Shown piece by piece: positions 47,901-59,068 of a stretch of DNA of 64,000 nt. This stretch comes from Rhytidiadelphus loreus (taxonomy: Eukaryota > Streptophyta > Bryopsida > Hypnales > Hylocomiaceae). Within the stretch, counting starts at the first letter, position 1. Each line of letters starts with the position of its first letter. The notes below the pieces were generated by a model, which was given only the letters and a program-made list of their open reading frames with translations, made no database searches and was not told where the DNA came from. Position numbers and translations under genes: made by a program. The stretch covers positions 18,084,760 to 18,148,759 of the forward strand of contig OX344762.1 in NCBI GenBank assembly GCA_947034895.1, in the 5' to 3' direction.

Positions 47901-48514
47901 GCTACTTGGTTCTGCTTCCCCAAATACAAAAACAAGGAGTTAAAATGATATAACCTTTGTGTAACTCTTTAGCAAAGCCAATCCCTCAAAGTACATCAAA
48001 ACATGATATACAAGCACGCGGGACAAACATCAAATCCTCTGCCTGATTGCCTAATTTCAAACGTCAGGGTTTAAGCCCACTTTCTTCTGGTAGTTGAATT
48101 CGCTCATACCAGAAACACTTCAATCGAATCTCTACACCCCAGCGATGATGACCAAAATTACTACCAAAAAAAACGAAACCTGCCAGAAGCTCACAATGTC
48201 GGACACAGATTGCTGTAGTACTGCATTGTTGTTTCATGAACCACTGCAATGTGAAAGGGCCTCTTGCTTACCTTGTGCCACGCCCAGAAGTAGATGGCGC
48301 CTCCGCCGGCGGAGCCAACGGAGGGTTTATGCACCTGCGCGGCGGCCAAGAAGTGGAGTCCCACGCACGCCAGCGCATTGCGCGGCGCGGCGCAGGAGCG
48401 CAGGTGCGAAAGCACGGCGCCGGAGCTCAAATCCCACACCGTCACGCCCGCATCCACCCCCGAGCACACCACCACGACTTCTCTTACGGTCGCCAGTTTG
48501 CTCCATCCACCCAC
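44953..48514 (-). CDS. RID3: RID3/WDR18 (Ipi3-type) WD40 protein, eight exons
   Basis: Exons on the minus strand: 48514-48272, 47911-47798, 47626-47493, 47215-47059, 46650-46439, 46320-46193, 45730-45468, 45204-44953. All junctions use GT/AG and keep frame, giving about 500 residues. WD40 repeat signatures include GVTVWDL, GRIYFWE, SGADDGLINVW, SCSLDHTCK and SGSEDCTARLWD, followed by a charged coiled-coil tail rich in Lys, Glu and Asp. The order and the opening CSGVDAGVTVWDLSSG with SCAAPRNAL match plant RID3/WDR18. WDR18/Ipi3 works with PELP1/Rix1 and TEX10 in ITS2 processing and 60S maturation in the nucleolus; Arabidopsis RID3 affects meristem formation. Oddity: the frame has no ATG in exon 1. 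The only nearby ATG (48506) is out of frame by one base. It may be a base error, a real frameshift or a non-AUG start. Intron 4 carries a TTAA MITE. Confidence 0.82.
46784..47013. mobile_element. TTAA-type MITE in a RID3 intron
   Basis: TTAA at 46780-46783 and 47014-47017; termini CCCCTAAAGGACC and GGTCCTCTGAGGT are partial inverses. It lies inside the intron between exons 4 and 5, so the host gene tolerates it. Confidence 0.65.
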
Positions 48515-48568
48515 GGCCCCTCCCGGCCGCCCCCAGCCCTCTCGGGCAACTCTCTCAAACTCAACTAT

Positions 48569-48595
48569 CTCTCTCTCTCACACACACATACACAC
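48569..48595. repeat. CT/CA microsatellite in the intergenic promoter
   Basis: Run of CT then CA dinucleotides between the RID3 start and the plus-strand frame at 48736; typical of plant 5' leaders. Confidence 0.8.
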
Positions 48596-48735
48596 TCAAT
48601 TCTTCATTCTCTGCCAATCCTCAGAGTCCACCCTCAACGCCAATCCGTTCTCTTTCTGTCTCCTAAATACCAAATCGCCACCCCTGACTCTTCTCCTCCT
48701 CGTCGTCTGCTGCTCCAAATTCAAAATCCTCCACC

Positions 48736-48936
48736 ATGAATCCTCAACATCATCACCCCAGGCGCTTGTTCAAATCCCTTGCCCCACTCCCTTCCTCTTC
48801 GTCTTCTGATGATGATGATAGCGCCCTAATGGCGGCTAAAATAGATTCAAAAAATAAAACCCTCCAGAAATTCGCTGTCTCCCTGTTCCAAAACCTTGTA
48901 AAATTCGCACCACTTACGAATCTCTGTTGCAACTGA
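48736..48936 (+). CDS. Possible small acidic-tailed protein, divergent from RID3
   Basis: ATG in a good context (CCACCATGA) opens a 66-codon frame starting MNPQHHHPRRLFK with a Ser/Asp run. The frame ends at 48936, but a second frame continues past it to TAA at 49017-49019 and ends in a long Asp/Glu stretch. The two would join if one A were missing from the A run near 48855. Head-to-head with RID3 about 230 bp away, which would suit a shared promoter. I recognise no family and it may be spurious. Confidence 0.3.
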   Translation: MNPQHHHPRRLFKSLAPLPSSSSSDDDDSALMAAKIDSKNKTLQKFAVSLFQNLVKFAPLTNLCCN

Positions 48937-49019
48937 ATTCTACATACGACGACGAAGACGATGAAGACGATGACCTAAAAGATGAAATTGGCGATGATAA
49001 CAGAAATTGGGAACCCTAA

Positions 49020-50859
49020 TTAGGCGAACAGGCGACTTGATGTACTCTGGGATGCAAACCCTAGAATGGCTATGGTGGAGGTCCTCCAGAATTTTACAGC
49101 AACGATCGTTCTGAGTTAGGTCATGGTCATGCCCTAAATTAGCTATTGCACTTGAATTGATGTGGGTTCAGTTTTTAAGTTTTCTGAAATTGGTGGAAAA
49201 CAAATTGATGTCAATTGGCCAATTATCAATTAATTATTGGATCTACACTCTTATGGACAAACTCTCATGGAAACTAGGTTAAATTAATGCACAGAATTAA
49301 GTACAAATTTTTTATTTTAGGGTTTGAATTATCAAAATGGAAAAGAAGGATTTTCATGTTTTTTTGATTGAGTGGGACTTGGCAATATTGTTGCAGTTGA
49401 TTTGTATTGTATATTGCAACCATAATGGGTAACATATCAGCACATGTTTTCTAAAAAGTACATCGTAGTCCTTATTAAGTGTGGATCGATTCAACCTTCA
49501 AGAGAAGCCATTGTCAACACAATTTTTATGCCACATTTTATTGACTCCATTGGTTGTACAAAGACACATCAATTCTAAACTCGAATTTTCACATATATTA
49601 TATATAAATAAGGATTGCAATGTAGCATATGAAGTGGAGCATAAAATTAAATGAGATGATAGTATTGAAGAATTGAATTTGAAATTGTAAAACTCAAATG
49701 TATGAAAAACATTGTTTAAATGTCTTGAGAGCATGTACATTCTAGTTTTGAAAAATTGTTGTCTTGGTCAAGTATTTCTTGTTTCTTTTATCTAAAGGAG
49801 ATTTTGATTTCATTGTCAAAAATAAATCATAGATTGTCTATTAGATTCAATATTGAGAGTTAGAACCCTAATGGGAAAAGGCAAACCACACTAGTAACTT
49901 AGCAACCGCTTGGTTATCAAATGGTTATCAAATGTTAAATTCTTCAAATGAAAAGGTTCAAATAATGAAATAAACATGTTGCATTACAAGATTACTTTGT
50001 ACACTAAGTATACTAATTTTATTATGATTGGATAAATATTGCTGACTTAATACCTTTTAGCACTTGTTAAACTGGCAAAATGAATGTCTATTGACACCAA
50101 AAAATCACCTAGGACTCCATTCAATTTCATTTAAGAAAAAGATAAAACTAAAAAATCCATTTCATTGCCTAGCTAGTGATGAAATTTGAATAGATGTTTA
50201 TCATGGTTCTATCAAACTAGCATGGCATATTGCCTATTGAATTTGGCCCATTTCCAAGCCAATAGATGGGATTTTTCTACATATAATTTTTTTATTTTTT
50301 ATTTTGGTGCCAACATTCTTTGAACATATCCTATTGTGCTTTATGCGTGATGTCATATGTGCAATTTGTTTACGAATCCATTATTGTCACTAAGATTTAA
50401 TACCATGTTTTTTTAAACTCATTGCTAGTTGTTGATGTATACTTTGAATTATCAAAGGCTACATGGAGGATTAGTGTTTTGTTGCAAGACTTTGGATGCA
50501 TTTATAAATTTTTCTAAAACACGATTTTTTAGGTTGTGAATTACACTTAAAAGATAGCATTGTTAGAATCTAGATGGAAGATGTTGGCAATTTGGGTTTA
50601 AAGCAAGGTAAGAACAACTTCAAAGACACATGTATCTTTGTTTTGGCTTGTTATTGTTGAGATATGTAATAATTGTTTCAATAAAAGCAAGAAACACTTG
50701 TACTCTTTGGACATTACATTTTGTCAATCTAATGTATCTTGTGATATTACTTTTTAAATTAATGAGCTAATAGAGCCAAAATTTACGAATGTTGCTAATT
50801 TTTACATCTCTGAAAAATAAGAATTTCAAGAATTTCTTTCATACAAGGTGAAGGGACCC
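49020..50859. other. Gene-free AT-rich region
   Basis: No convincing gene, RNA or repeat termini. Confidence 0.4.
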
Positions 50860-51175
50860 AAAAGCATCCATGTACCTATTCTTGTACCTTAGACTGCCTC
50901 TTAATGTATCCCCAAACTTTAGTTAATGTGTCCTTCAAATGCTTACCTTTGATTTTTATAGATTTCGGTTTAGGGTTCACCTATGTGACAGTTTCAAAGG
51001 TCTAAGGAGCTAGTACTTTGAAAAATCATAGAAATTACATACTACATCTGAAAAATCTATTTTTTTTTAATATTCATGGTTTTCACTTGCTAATACTAGA
51101 AAATATCATTGTAAGGAAAAGGTGTCTCCAACTATGCTGAATTGCTTACATTGACGGTTTTGGGTGCTCCCACCT
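50860..51175. repeat. Dispersed repeat F, copy 1
   Basis: Matches the reverse complement of about 62600-62960 (GGTGTCTCCAACTATGCTGA, TGCTTACATTGACG, GGTTCACCTATGTGAC). It ends 165 bp beyond the dehydrogenase stop codon. Unclassified. Confidence 0.65.
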
Positions 51176-51339
51176 TATTGTTGCAAAATGGGGGCATACA
51201 TAGAGAAGAAGGACTTTGAAGTTTGAAAAAGTGGCCAAGTAGGTGTCCTTCACCAGCAGCTAAACCTGGTTTGCAATTCTAGGTTAACGTAGTGAAGACC
51301 GATCCATCCTTCATGCGAGCGTGGTACTTTCTCTTTGTT

Positions 51340-53705
51340 TCAATCATCCGGCCAAATTTGCGTGGGCTGGTTGGCAGGAATCCACGCACATTCGCCGACT
51401 TTACTTTCGTCGTCAAGCAAGGAAATAGCAGCTGCACACGTCACTTGCAACTTAGAATTTGGTTATAGGTGTGAAATTAGGGTAAATGAAATTGAATGTG
51501 CATATGAAGCAAGCAAACACGGAGGAATGGTTCAGGGTTTAGTGATGGTCGAGTCCAGGATTTTTTACCTGCGACTGCTCTTTCCAAAGTGACGAACCCT
51601 ATTCGATCCTGGAGGTAGTCGTGGAATATGGGCTTTTCTTCAATCAGAGGTGTCTCCACATACTGTATCAAGCGAATCCATGACAAGTTTGTGTTTCAGG
51701 GGTATGGAATGAAGATAGAAGAGTTTGAATTGAATTGAATGCGGATATAACAGCACTTTCGGCGTGTGAGAGAAGGGGTCGGTAAGGTTGAGGCTCTTTT
51801 TATCCATTCAGTACATTAGAGTTTCCATTGACCATACATGTAAGCTTTTATTTGTGCTACGGTTGAAAATACGTAATCTATTGACGATTGGTTTTTTGCA
51901 ATTTGATTTTTAGCTCGACACCAAAATGAAATTGCAGGATTAAGATGGTGCAAATTTCAAGATTGTTGTAGGACAAGGTTCAAAGTTCACTTGTATGGGG
52001 GGATAGAACCTTTCCCTTACTGTATATGGTGAATGGAGACTTTACTTTACCTCAGGACAGATCGCATTCACCCGAATTCCCATTCCCAGGTGATCCAGCG
52101 ACCTCGTGAACATGGCTACTCCCCCTGCATTTTATGTTTGCATTTTATGTCAAATTCATTTGCTTGTGTAATCGCTTCTTTCAGAGAATTCATCAGTCGA
52201 GCCCTAATTGACAGTCCGGGAGATTGTTCTAATTCGTTCAAACCTTTGCTTGCGCTGTAAACAGGCCCAAATGGAATAGGTATGAAACTGCTTGCCGATC
52301 CAACATTCAAAATCAGGCCTCCCTGCCCTTTCATCGCTTGAATCTGTGCAGAATCGAGGAGGAGAGATTAGTTTCCTGAAGGTAAGACCATATTGTATCA
52401 TAATTTCTAGAGAGTAGTCGAAAAAGAACTTTTGAATTCTTTTTCGACATTGCTTCAGCAGTTGGACCCTATTGGCAATTCCAAGGAATGATCAGTTTGT
52501 TTGGGAGATGCAAGATATCACAATTCGACTCTCGACTCATTAAAGGAGCTCAATTCCACACCACAGAATGTTTTGAATCGTTGCTACTATGTAATGATGA
52601 GGTGGATGTTTGAAGAATCGCGCATTCTAAGCGATTGATATATTGATCGTGTTGCAATTGTAGCGAGGGCTCGGAGATGGGATTTACTGCTTTGCTGGTG
52701 CCGTCAATTACAGCAATGAGATTGACCTCGATCACTTTGCGCCAGGAGTCGCTCGCATAGAAGGGCTCCCCACCGCCAACACCAGCGTTGTTGACACATA
52801 TGTCGAGCCTTCTGAAGACATCCTGGTGTCGGGCAAATGCGGCAGCCAGATCACCTAAATCAAACACAATTTGTAAGTAAAGCATTTTTCATTTTGTAAC
52901 AAACTAGAACACAATCAATGGTTGCATCCTATTCAGAATTCTCAAGGAAATTTTGTGCCGCATTCCATACCAGTCTTGGTTACGTCGCAATGTATGAATA
53001 TTGCTGAGGGAGAGCTTGGCTGGTAGGATATCTTTGCATGCTCCTCTTCCACTGCACGAACGGTTTCCTCTCCTAGTGTAGTCCTCAAATCGAGGACGGT
53101 TATGCACACCCCTGCTGGCTAGAGCCACTGCTAGGGCCCTGCCTGGAGACACCATTGACAATGAAATATGTGATTTGTATGAACTGGTCTCATCAGAAGA
53201 GAATTATGCACATTAGGCCTCTGAGTTCCATTCACTTCCCAAGTAGTTGCAATCAATGTGTCGAAAAGTCATTAGCTTATCAAAATTTGTGCCAGCATGG
53301 TCATTATCGAAAGTTATTACATCTATCATGATGCAAAACCAGTGTTCTCTAGGGGGTTTGCAATAGTCAATACGGGGAACTAAGAGTCCTGGGAGCGGCA
53401 CGGTCCTAGTGTGGGCCCCCGTGATTCAGATCACGGACCCTTCACAAATATTTCCGGGGAGAGACTTGACAAGAGAGACAAATTTTGTGGGCAGAAATTT
53501 TCTTGGAAGTCCCGCACACTTCAAGAGAATTTCCGAATTCTACTAATAGCGGGTTCTTCATTTCTCTGAATCACGGGGGCCTCCCATACTAGGACCGTGC
53601 CCAGTAGCCAAGGGCGCCATGGCGTGATCAGAGGATGAGGGTAAACGTACCTATTCCTCTCCCACCACCAGTGATGAAAGCAGCTTGACCCTGTTTAACC
53701 TTCAT
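51340..53705 (-). CDS. Short-chain dehydrogenase/reductase, seven exons, one frame break
   Basis: Minus-strand exons 53705-53651, 53142-52971, 52854-52688, 52343-52244, 52124-52051, 51662-51569 and 51431-51340 join with GT/AG junctions to about 250 residues, ending in TGA. Classical SDR features: TGGGRGIG nucleotide-binding motif (residues 12-19), NNAG (about 98-101), catalytic Ser in NVGSASS and YSASK (Tyr-x-x-x-Lys), then RVNAICPE. Overall it resembles plant 15-hydroxyprostaglandin-dehydrogenase-like SDRs that oxidise alcohols with NAD(P); substrate unknown. Exon 2 changes frame near 53104: ALAVALASRGV is read in one frame and ITVLDL...HCDVTKT in the next. Exon 2 phase fits if one base is extra or two are missing. 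Hence either an assembly error or a recently inactivated gene. Everything else is intact, including splice sites. Confidence 0.75.
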
Positions 53706-54197
53706 TTTGCGTGTTGGTTTTAGGTAACCCACCTGTCAGTTTACGATACAAGATTAGAAAAATTCCAATTGGAGGACAGAATCTCAATTCCGCAATTGTT
53801 TGAAGTACCTCAGTTACTCGGAGGGGTGTGTATTGCAGAAGTTGATTTGAAGGGCATACAAGGAGAGCAATGCGGTAGATACGGTAAGCGGTCTTGAGTC
53901 TTGTTGATTCAAGACGTACTGTGACATGACATCATACAACTCTAAGCTGCTCCATTGTGATTGTATCTGCTCAGGGCGCTGGACTGTTTTATGAATGAAC
54001 CAATTGCTACAAGAGAGACAACCGCTCGAATTCACCGAAAAAACTGAATTCAAAAACAGCACAAAACCTGCCTACTTTGGAAAATTCTCAGTAGAGCAAA
54101 TGATGTGATATTCCTGCGTGGTGTGCGCCTTATAGATTAAGAGCTGACATTCACCGTCACTCGACGGCATTGAGCTACCCCAACAACATCAACCACT

Positions 54198-54686
54198 ATG
54201 TCAAAGCGCTGCATGTGCGTTGCAGGGATTGAACTGATTCTGCCACCAAACTTACAAGGTTAGTTGCATTGAAAAGTATTCTTGAATCTTCAATTATCTA
54301 TGGGTTTTTATTTTGGTTTCTTTTTCAACTAATTAATTTCTTTGTGACAGCTATGATTTTGTTTTTCCAACGTCAAGAACAAAAGCATAGCCTTTTTTGT
54401 TTGATATCTGTGAGATTACCTTCTAGAAGCAAAACACACCTGCCATTTGACGGTCATGTCTATTAGAAAGTTTGATGTTGCCAGAACGATTGCCGTTGGG
54501 CGAAAGAACACACGAATCATGGCTATGACCAAAGTCGTACCATTTGATGCTCATCTGGTGAGATTGCGAAATGTTGGCCAAAAGCACACATCACAGTCAT
54601 GCCCAGTAAATACTGTGACTGGAGTCATGCCACCTACTAAAGGGAGGTGTCTCTACAATGTGAATACCTCGCTACAACCACTATGA
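54198..54686 (+). CDS. Unrecognised spliced gene candidate
   Basis: ATG at 54198 begins a 61-nt exon (MSKRCMCVAGIELILPPNLQ) ending at a strong donor (CAAG/GTTAGT, 54258/54259). A pyrimidine-rich acceptor ending at 54426 starts a second exon in the matching phase, open until TGA at 54684-54686. A further good donor (CTG/GTGAGA) after 54557 suggests more exons that I could not place. The exon content includes VARTIAVGRKNTRIMAMTKV. It is arranged head-to-head with the dehydrogenase gene, start codons 0.5 kb apart. No family recognised; the phase match is the main evidence. Confidence 0.3.
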
Positions 54687-54699
54687 TGATGTAGAGCTC

Positions 54700-55842
54700 A
54701 TTTGTTTCCTTTAATTCTATCACGGTCTCTCACTCTGAGTTAACGTTACACTGGCAAGTGGATTCATTGTGATGTGTGAGGAAACCTACTTAATTTCCTC
54801 TTATTCACTATAACTGCAAAATCCTTGGAAATCCTTTGGTTCTGCATGATGACAGATATATTATATCACAAAAGATTATGCCTTGTTGGCACAGAAATCT
54901 TGATGAGTTTATGACTTTTTGATACAAGAATGGGAAAACACTTGAGCTTAGGTGGTGCCTGCAACATAGACAGTGTGTCTCTTTTGAGAGGATAGGATAG
55001 TCAAAGGATAGCTTGGAAAGACCTGTGTCGTGCGGTGGGGGTGGTTGTCCCTTCTGTGGATAAGTTACTGTGACTCTCTTCAGGGGATAGTGAGTGAAAT
55101 GAATTCACTCACTTATAAAAATGAGTGCATTCATATATGATTCTTTACCCCCACACTTTTTTCTTTTTTTTCTGATTATGCTAGATTACAATCAATATGG
55201 GATTAAGAACCATATTGTGTATCCTATACTTGTACTCATATGTTGTACCATACCAATATTTCATATGAAGCATGCACAATCTATATATCTCTATTTGTTA
55301 TATCCATATATAGTATTGTATTGGAATTTAGTAGAACATGTTTGTATGTTGTATACAAGAATAGTATGTATTGCATATGTGTTTCATATATCATATCCTT
55401 ATTTATTTGGCAACCCACCCTACAAATGGAATGATGACAATGCAAAATTGTGTTGGAATCCTTGTTCATTTACCAATTGTAATGTGACCTAATAGAAACA
55501 AATCTTGTTATTTAATAGTAATATTGCTTTGTTTCAAATTGTTGTGATTAAAAGTGCACATGCATTCATCACATTAGTTTTGCAACGTTGATGTTCCTAG
55601 CACTTGAGAGTTGCTTTTTCCTTTCTTCTATAGCTATGGTTGTTTAGGTTGAGTGCATGTAAATTGCAGTTCCTTGTCAATGTTGTAGTGTTGTTGTTTC
55701 AAATTTGTTCCAACCATGTAAATTTTAAATACCCCCAAATGCCATATACCAAGCATATATTAAAGCATTCCAATTGAAATGTTTTGGGCAAGGACCCTCA
55801 TATTATACTCAATATCTTGTTACATTTAGTGTGCCATATATC
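54700..55842. other. Gene-free AT-rich spacer
   Basis: The plus frame 55121-55492 is AT-driven (Tyr/Ile rich) and looks like translated low-complexity DNA. Nothing else supported. Confidence 0.4.
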
Positions 55843-55854
55843 AATGTAACTATT

Positions 55855-56119
55855 TTTTTTTTTGGAACAAATGGGAGGCCCATTGCATTAAAAAGAAACC
55901 AGAGTGACAACAAGTCAAGACAAACCGGTTAACCAATGAAGAGAAAACGAGCAAAATGGAACAACCAAAGGAACAACTAAAAGAACAACTAAAAACCCTA
56001 AGTAAAAGAACAAACCGGAGGGCCGGCTTGATTCCAATGAATCATCCTATTTTCCTTCCTACTAGCAAGAATCGGGGACTGGAGCCAAATGCGATTGAAG
56101 TTATCAGAAAGTTTGTTTG
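55855..56119 (-). mobile_element. 5'-truncated LINE, 3' end with poly(A)
   Basis: A perfect 12-bp target duplication AATGTAACTATT lies at 55843-55854 and 56120-56131. The element reads on the minus strand and ends in a poly(A) tract (poly-T at the left edge), preceded by the GGGCCTCCCATTTGTTCC-type tail typical of plant L1 LINEs. Only 265 bp remain. No internal tRNA-like promoter is seen, so a SINE is less likely. Confidence 0.7.
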
Positions 56120-56244
56120 AATGTAACTATTGATGTAACTATTGATGAGTTCACAACATTTCCTAAGCTTTGGATATAACTTACATTTGCGTTTCATCAA
56201 TGAGGTTAGAACTCCAACCACTATTGTAAACCCTAAATTTAAAT

Positions 56245-59068
56245 CTAATGAAATTTAATGAGGATAGAAGTGAACAAGCAGACGGAACAAGAGATTTCAG
56301 CTTCCAAGATAACAAAACTGTGTGCCGAGAGACCAGTCTGCGAGCCCGCTGGATCGAAGAGTGCCTGATATCGGTCGATGCGTTGTGTAGCTAGGAACCT
56401 GTCCATCTTGTCATTCATAAAGAGTTAACCGATGTCACTTGTCACTAGAATATTGTAAATTACAGAATGAAAGAGAAATCGTGTACTCCACAGTTCGCGT
56501 GCATGCAAAACTCTCCCTGATGATCCTAGCCTGAAGTTCGATTATCTCAGGTTCCCGGATTGTTGTCATTCCTGCTTCACTTGCAGGAAGGGTCTGATCA
56601 AAAAAGGAACAGTTCAATAAAGACAAGATCCATGCATGGGTATGACTGAGACTTTGTAACCAAGCACTTCATACCCAATCGCTTGGTAGAGCTACAAAAT
56701 GGGTTTAGAGGAAAGAAAACTGCGAGGCAGCACTCCTTTTCGATCCCAGCATCCAGTCAGACCTAATCCGAATATGCGGTTACTAATAATACCAGGAAAT
56801 CAGGATTCAGGAATCACGTTGCTCTCTGAAAATACGGGAGACAGTCTGGCGGAAAGGACTTATGTAAAGGTCCTCTTTACATAGAAAGAACAGACAAAAG
56901 TTTAGATTATTTTAAACGAATCTTCTACCGCGAATTAGCAGGAAGATAACATTTTATGCTTGTTGTCATGATTTCATCAACTGTTTACACGGAAGACAAG
57001 CATTTTGTTCCGAATCACAAATACTGTATATTGAAGTCCGAGAGTAGGCTTGTCGTCACTTGCCTCTGTCCTTATACCGTAGGCTTGATGCGCTTGATGT
57101 GGGTCTTGAGATGAACAGACATTTAACCCTTTTAACGGAATGGATAATCTCGATATGTCATTTGGGGTTTCAAAATGTTAGTTATGGAATTGGTGAGAAA
57201 TAGGGTACAATATCTGTATGATCGGTATACATGGAAGTGTGTAGCTCCCACTTTTAAGTCTAGTTTGAACATTTGTGATGGTTTGGGGTGCTTTCAATGG
57301 TTTTGAGAAGTGTCGTTTGGTCATCATGTCTTACTCAATATGAAAGAGATGCTCCCAATTTTGTCCATCATGTGTTCAAGGGCACATTGAGCAACTTCTA
57401 TTTTATGCTCGATCGTCACGATAAGTTCATGCTTATGAAAGATGGTGCTTCAATCCATCATAGCAAATTGCCATGAAAATGGAGACAAGCTCAAGATATA
57501 AGGAAGTTGGTTTGGCTTCCTAACTCATCAAACCCAAACCCCACTGAGAACCTCTAAACAATAGTCAAAGTTTTGTTAGGGCATTGCTTCAGACCAAGGA
57601 ATAGAGAAAAAATGAAACAAACAATCTCAGCCATATGGCCAATGACATATCTCTTGAGCAACTTCAAAGGCCAATTTCTAGTATGCCCTTCACAATGCAA
57701 GCCATAATTTATGCAATGGGTGTGGTAGCAGTAGATGGTAGACAGCATTTGGCAGAACACCAATTTGTTGTATGATTTACAATCTCACTTATGTATAAAG
57801 TTGTTCTATAATTCAAATATACTCTTCTGCAATTCCAATGGAACTCACGATTTCAAAATCTTAGCATTTCTGGACATGTAAGACCATTTTGAAGTTTCTG
57901 GACTTTCTGCTGAATCTTGGTGGGAAGAAAAATTCGTAAGGATACTAACTGTACCCTGGCTACTGTACACCTGACCAAATATCATGTGATAGAGTATTTC
58001 AAATTTGGAGTAAAGCAGAAGACAACAAATTTTTTACCACAGAAATTCCAACTTTGAATTTTTGTAAAAAGTTACACGGGTGGTGTCGGAACAGTATGAG
58101 TGAATTTGGATGGAATTTCTCTTCATTTCACCACCGATCCTTTTCAAAAAAATTGTGATTCGACCTCCAAAATAGTGGGAAATTGAAAACGTCACGTTTA
58201 GGTGCGAAGGCACCACCACCAGCAGCTAAAAGTTACTGAGGATAAATCCACATTCTCATCGATGCAACAGGCGGGCGTCCTTGGAATGCAGGTATATTTA
58301 TTATATTCGAATTCTATTTCAAGACAAACGCAATAGACTGTTCCTTGAACCTGAAGCCTTACATGTGTCTTGCACGGGTACTTTCTTCAACAATCATAGG
58401 GGTAGTCAGTCTACAATACAGCCACTAATCATCAATAGGGTGTTTTTAGAGTTTGTGATTTATAGACACACCACCCTTGTCGTATGTTTCCAAATCCAGT
58501 CCTAATCTCAAAGCATTAACCCCTCATAGACATTTCAAATTGCGTTGCCCAGATCGGAGCACAATTCCTGAATTCTGGCATCCCCTAATACTGACAATAA
58601 CCACCTGCAATCAAGAGAAACAAAGAATCATAGAAACTTCCAGAACGAATCATGTTGACAAGTAACACTTGTGCCCGCCTCAATACCGAACACAAGATTT
58701 TCCGTAAAGCGCACTCACTCACATCTAGCAGCTCCATTGACAGACAGCACTTGCGACCTGAATTCGGCCAAAAACATCGTAATAGCAGCTGAGGGGGGAA
58801 ACGAGCAAAACTACAATATAGACAGGACGAGTACGAACGTGCCTCCACGGTGGATCGAACACCGGACCTTCAGTTTACAAGACTGACGCTCTACCACTGA
58901 GCTATAAAGGCAACGCTTTTCGCGCTCCCGATGATTCAGTAGTGAATTATTTCATAATTAAAATACAAAAACCCTAAAGCAGATCCAATCCAGGAAACCC
59001 TAAAAACAGGGTAGAAGTGTCTCGTACCGAATTGCAGAGGGAAGTGCATATGTCGTGTTCTTCGCCAT
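56245..59068 (-). CDS. Unrecognised multi-exon gene candidate spanning a tRNA and a transposon relic
   Basis: Three phase-0 exon-like pieces with good 3' splice sites are visible: 56691-56653 (LYQAIGYEVLGYK), 56593-56492 (TLPASEAGMTTIREPEII onward, 34 codons) and 56406-56245 (MDRFLATQRIDRYQALFD onward, to TAG). Further upstream, ATG at 59068 in a strong context opens a short exon (59068-59028, MAKNTTYALPSAI). It is followed by a strong acceptor at 58798 (CYYDVLAEFR). A telo-box-bearing, CpG-rich segment at 59160-59350 would suit its promoter. Whether both ends belong to one gene is uncertain: I could not place the middle exons or join phases across 56.7-58.7 kb. Composition is protein-like but I recognise no family. 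The region also holds a tRNA-Thr gene and a Tc1 relic in what would be introns. Confidence 0.3.
57275..57965 (+). pseudogene. Degraded Tc1/mariner (DD34E) transposase
   Basis: VMVWGAFNGFEKC (from 57275) and, after frame changes, MKDGASIHHSK...NPNPTENL correspond to the conserved VWG, catalytic Asp-Gly and NPxEN-Leu blocks of Tc1-type DDE_3 transposases. The spacing between the second Asp and the Glu is 34 residues (one position is now a stop), the Tc1 signature. Stops and frameshifts make it inactive. The 3' part to about 57965 matches the right end of the MITE at 19561-19870 (AATTCGTAA ... ACTGTACCC). The left end was not found. Confidence 0.7.
58841..58911 (-). tRNA. tRNA-Thr (anticodon TGT/UGU)
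   Basis: A complete 71-nt cloverleaf on the minus strand: acceptor GCCTTTA pairs with TGGAGGC (two G-T pairs), D stem GCTC/GAGC, anticodon stem TCAGT/ACTGA with loop CTTGTAA, T stem CGGTG/CACCG with loop TTCGATC. Internal A box TAGCTCAGTGG and B box GTGTTCGATCC are present and no intron is needed. A T4 tract on the transcribed strand about 30 nt downstream (AAAA at 58807-58810) could serve as Pol III terminator. CCA is not encoded, as expected for a nuclear gene. Decodes ACA. Confidence 0.93.

Noticed and set aside
55121..55492. 123-codon plus frame rich in Tyr/Ile
   Set aside because: Composition follows the AT-rich DNA; no start context, splice sites or homology.
56660..56700. Possible second tRNA (CTTGGTAGAGCTAC)
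   Set aside because: D-arm-like motif only; no anticodon or T arm in register. It overlaps an exon-like segment instead.
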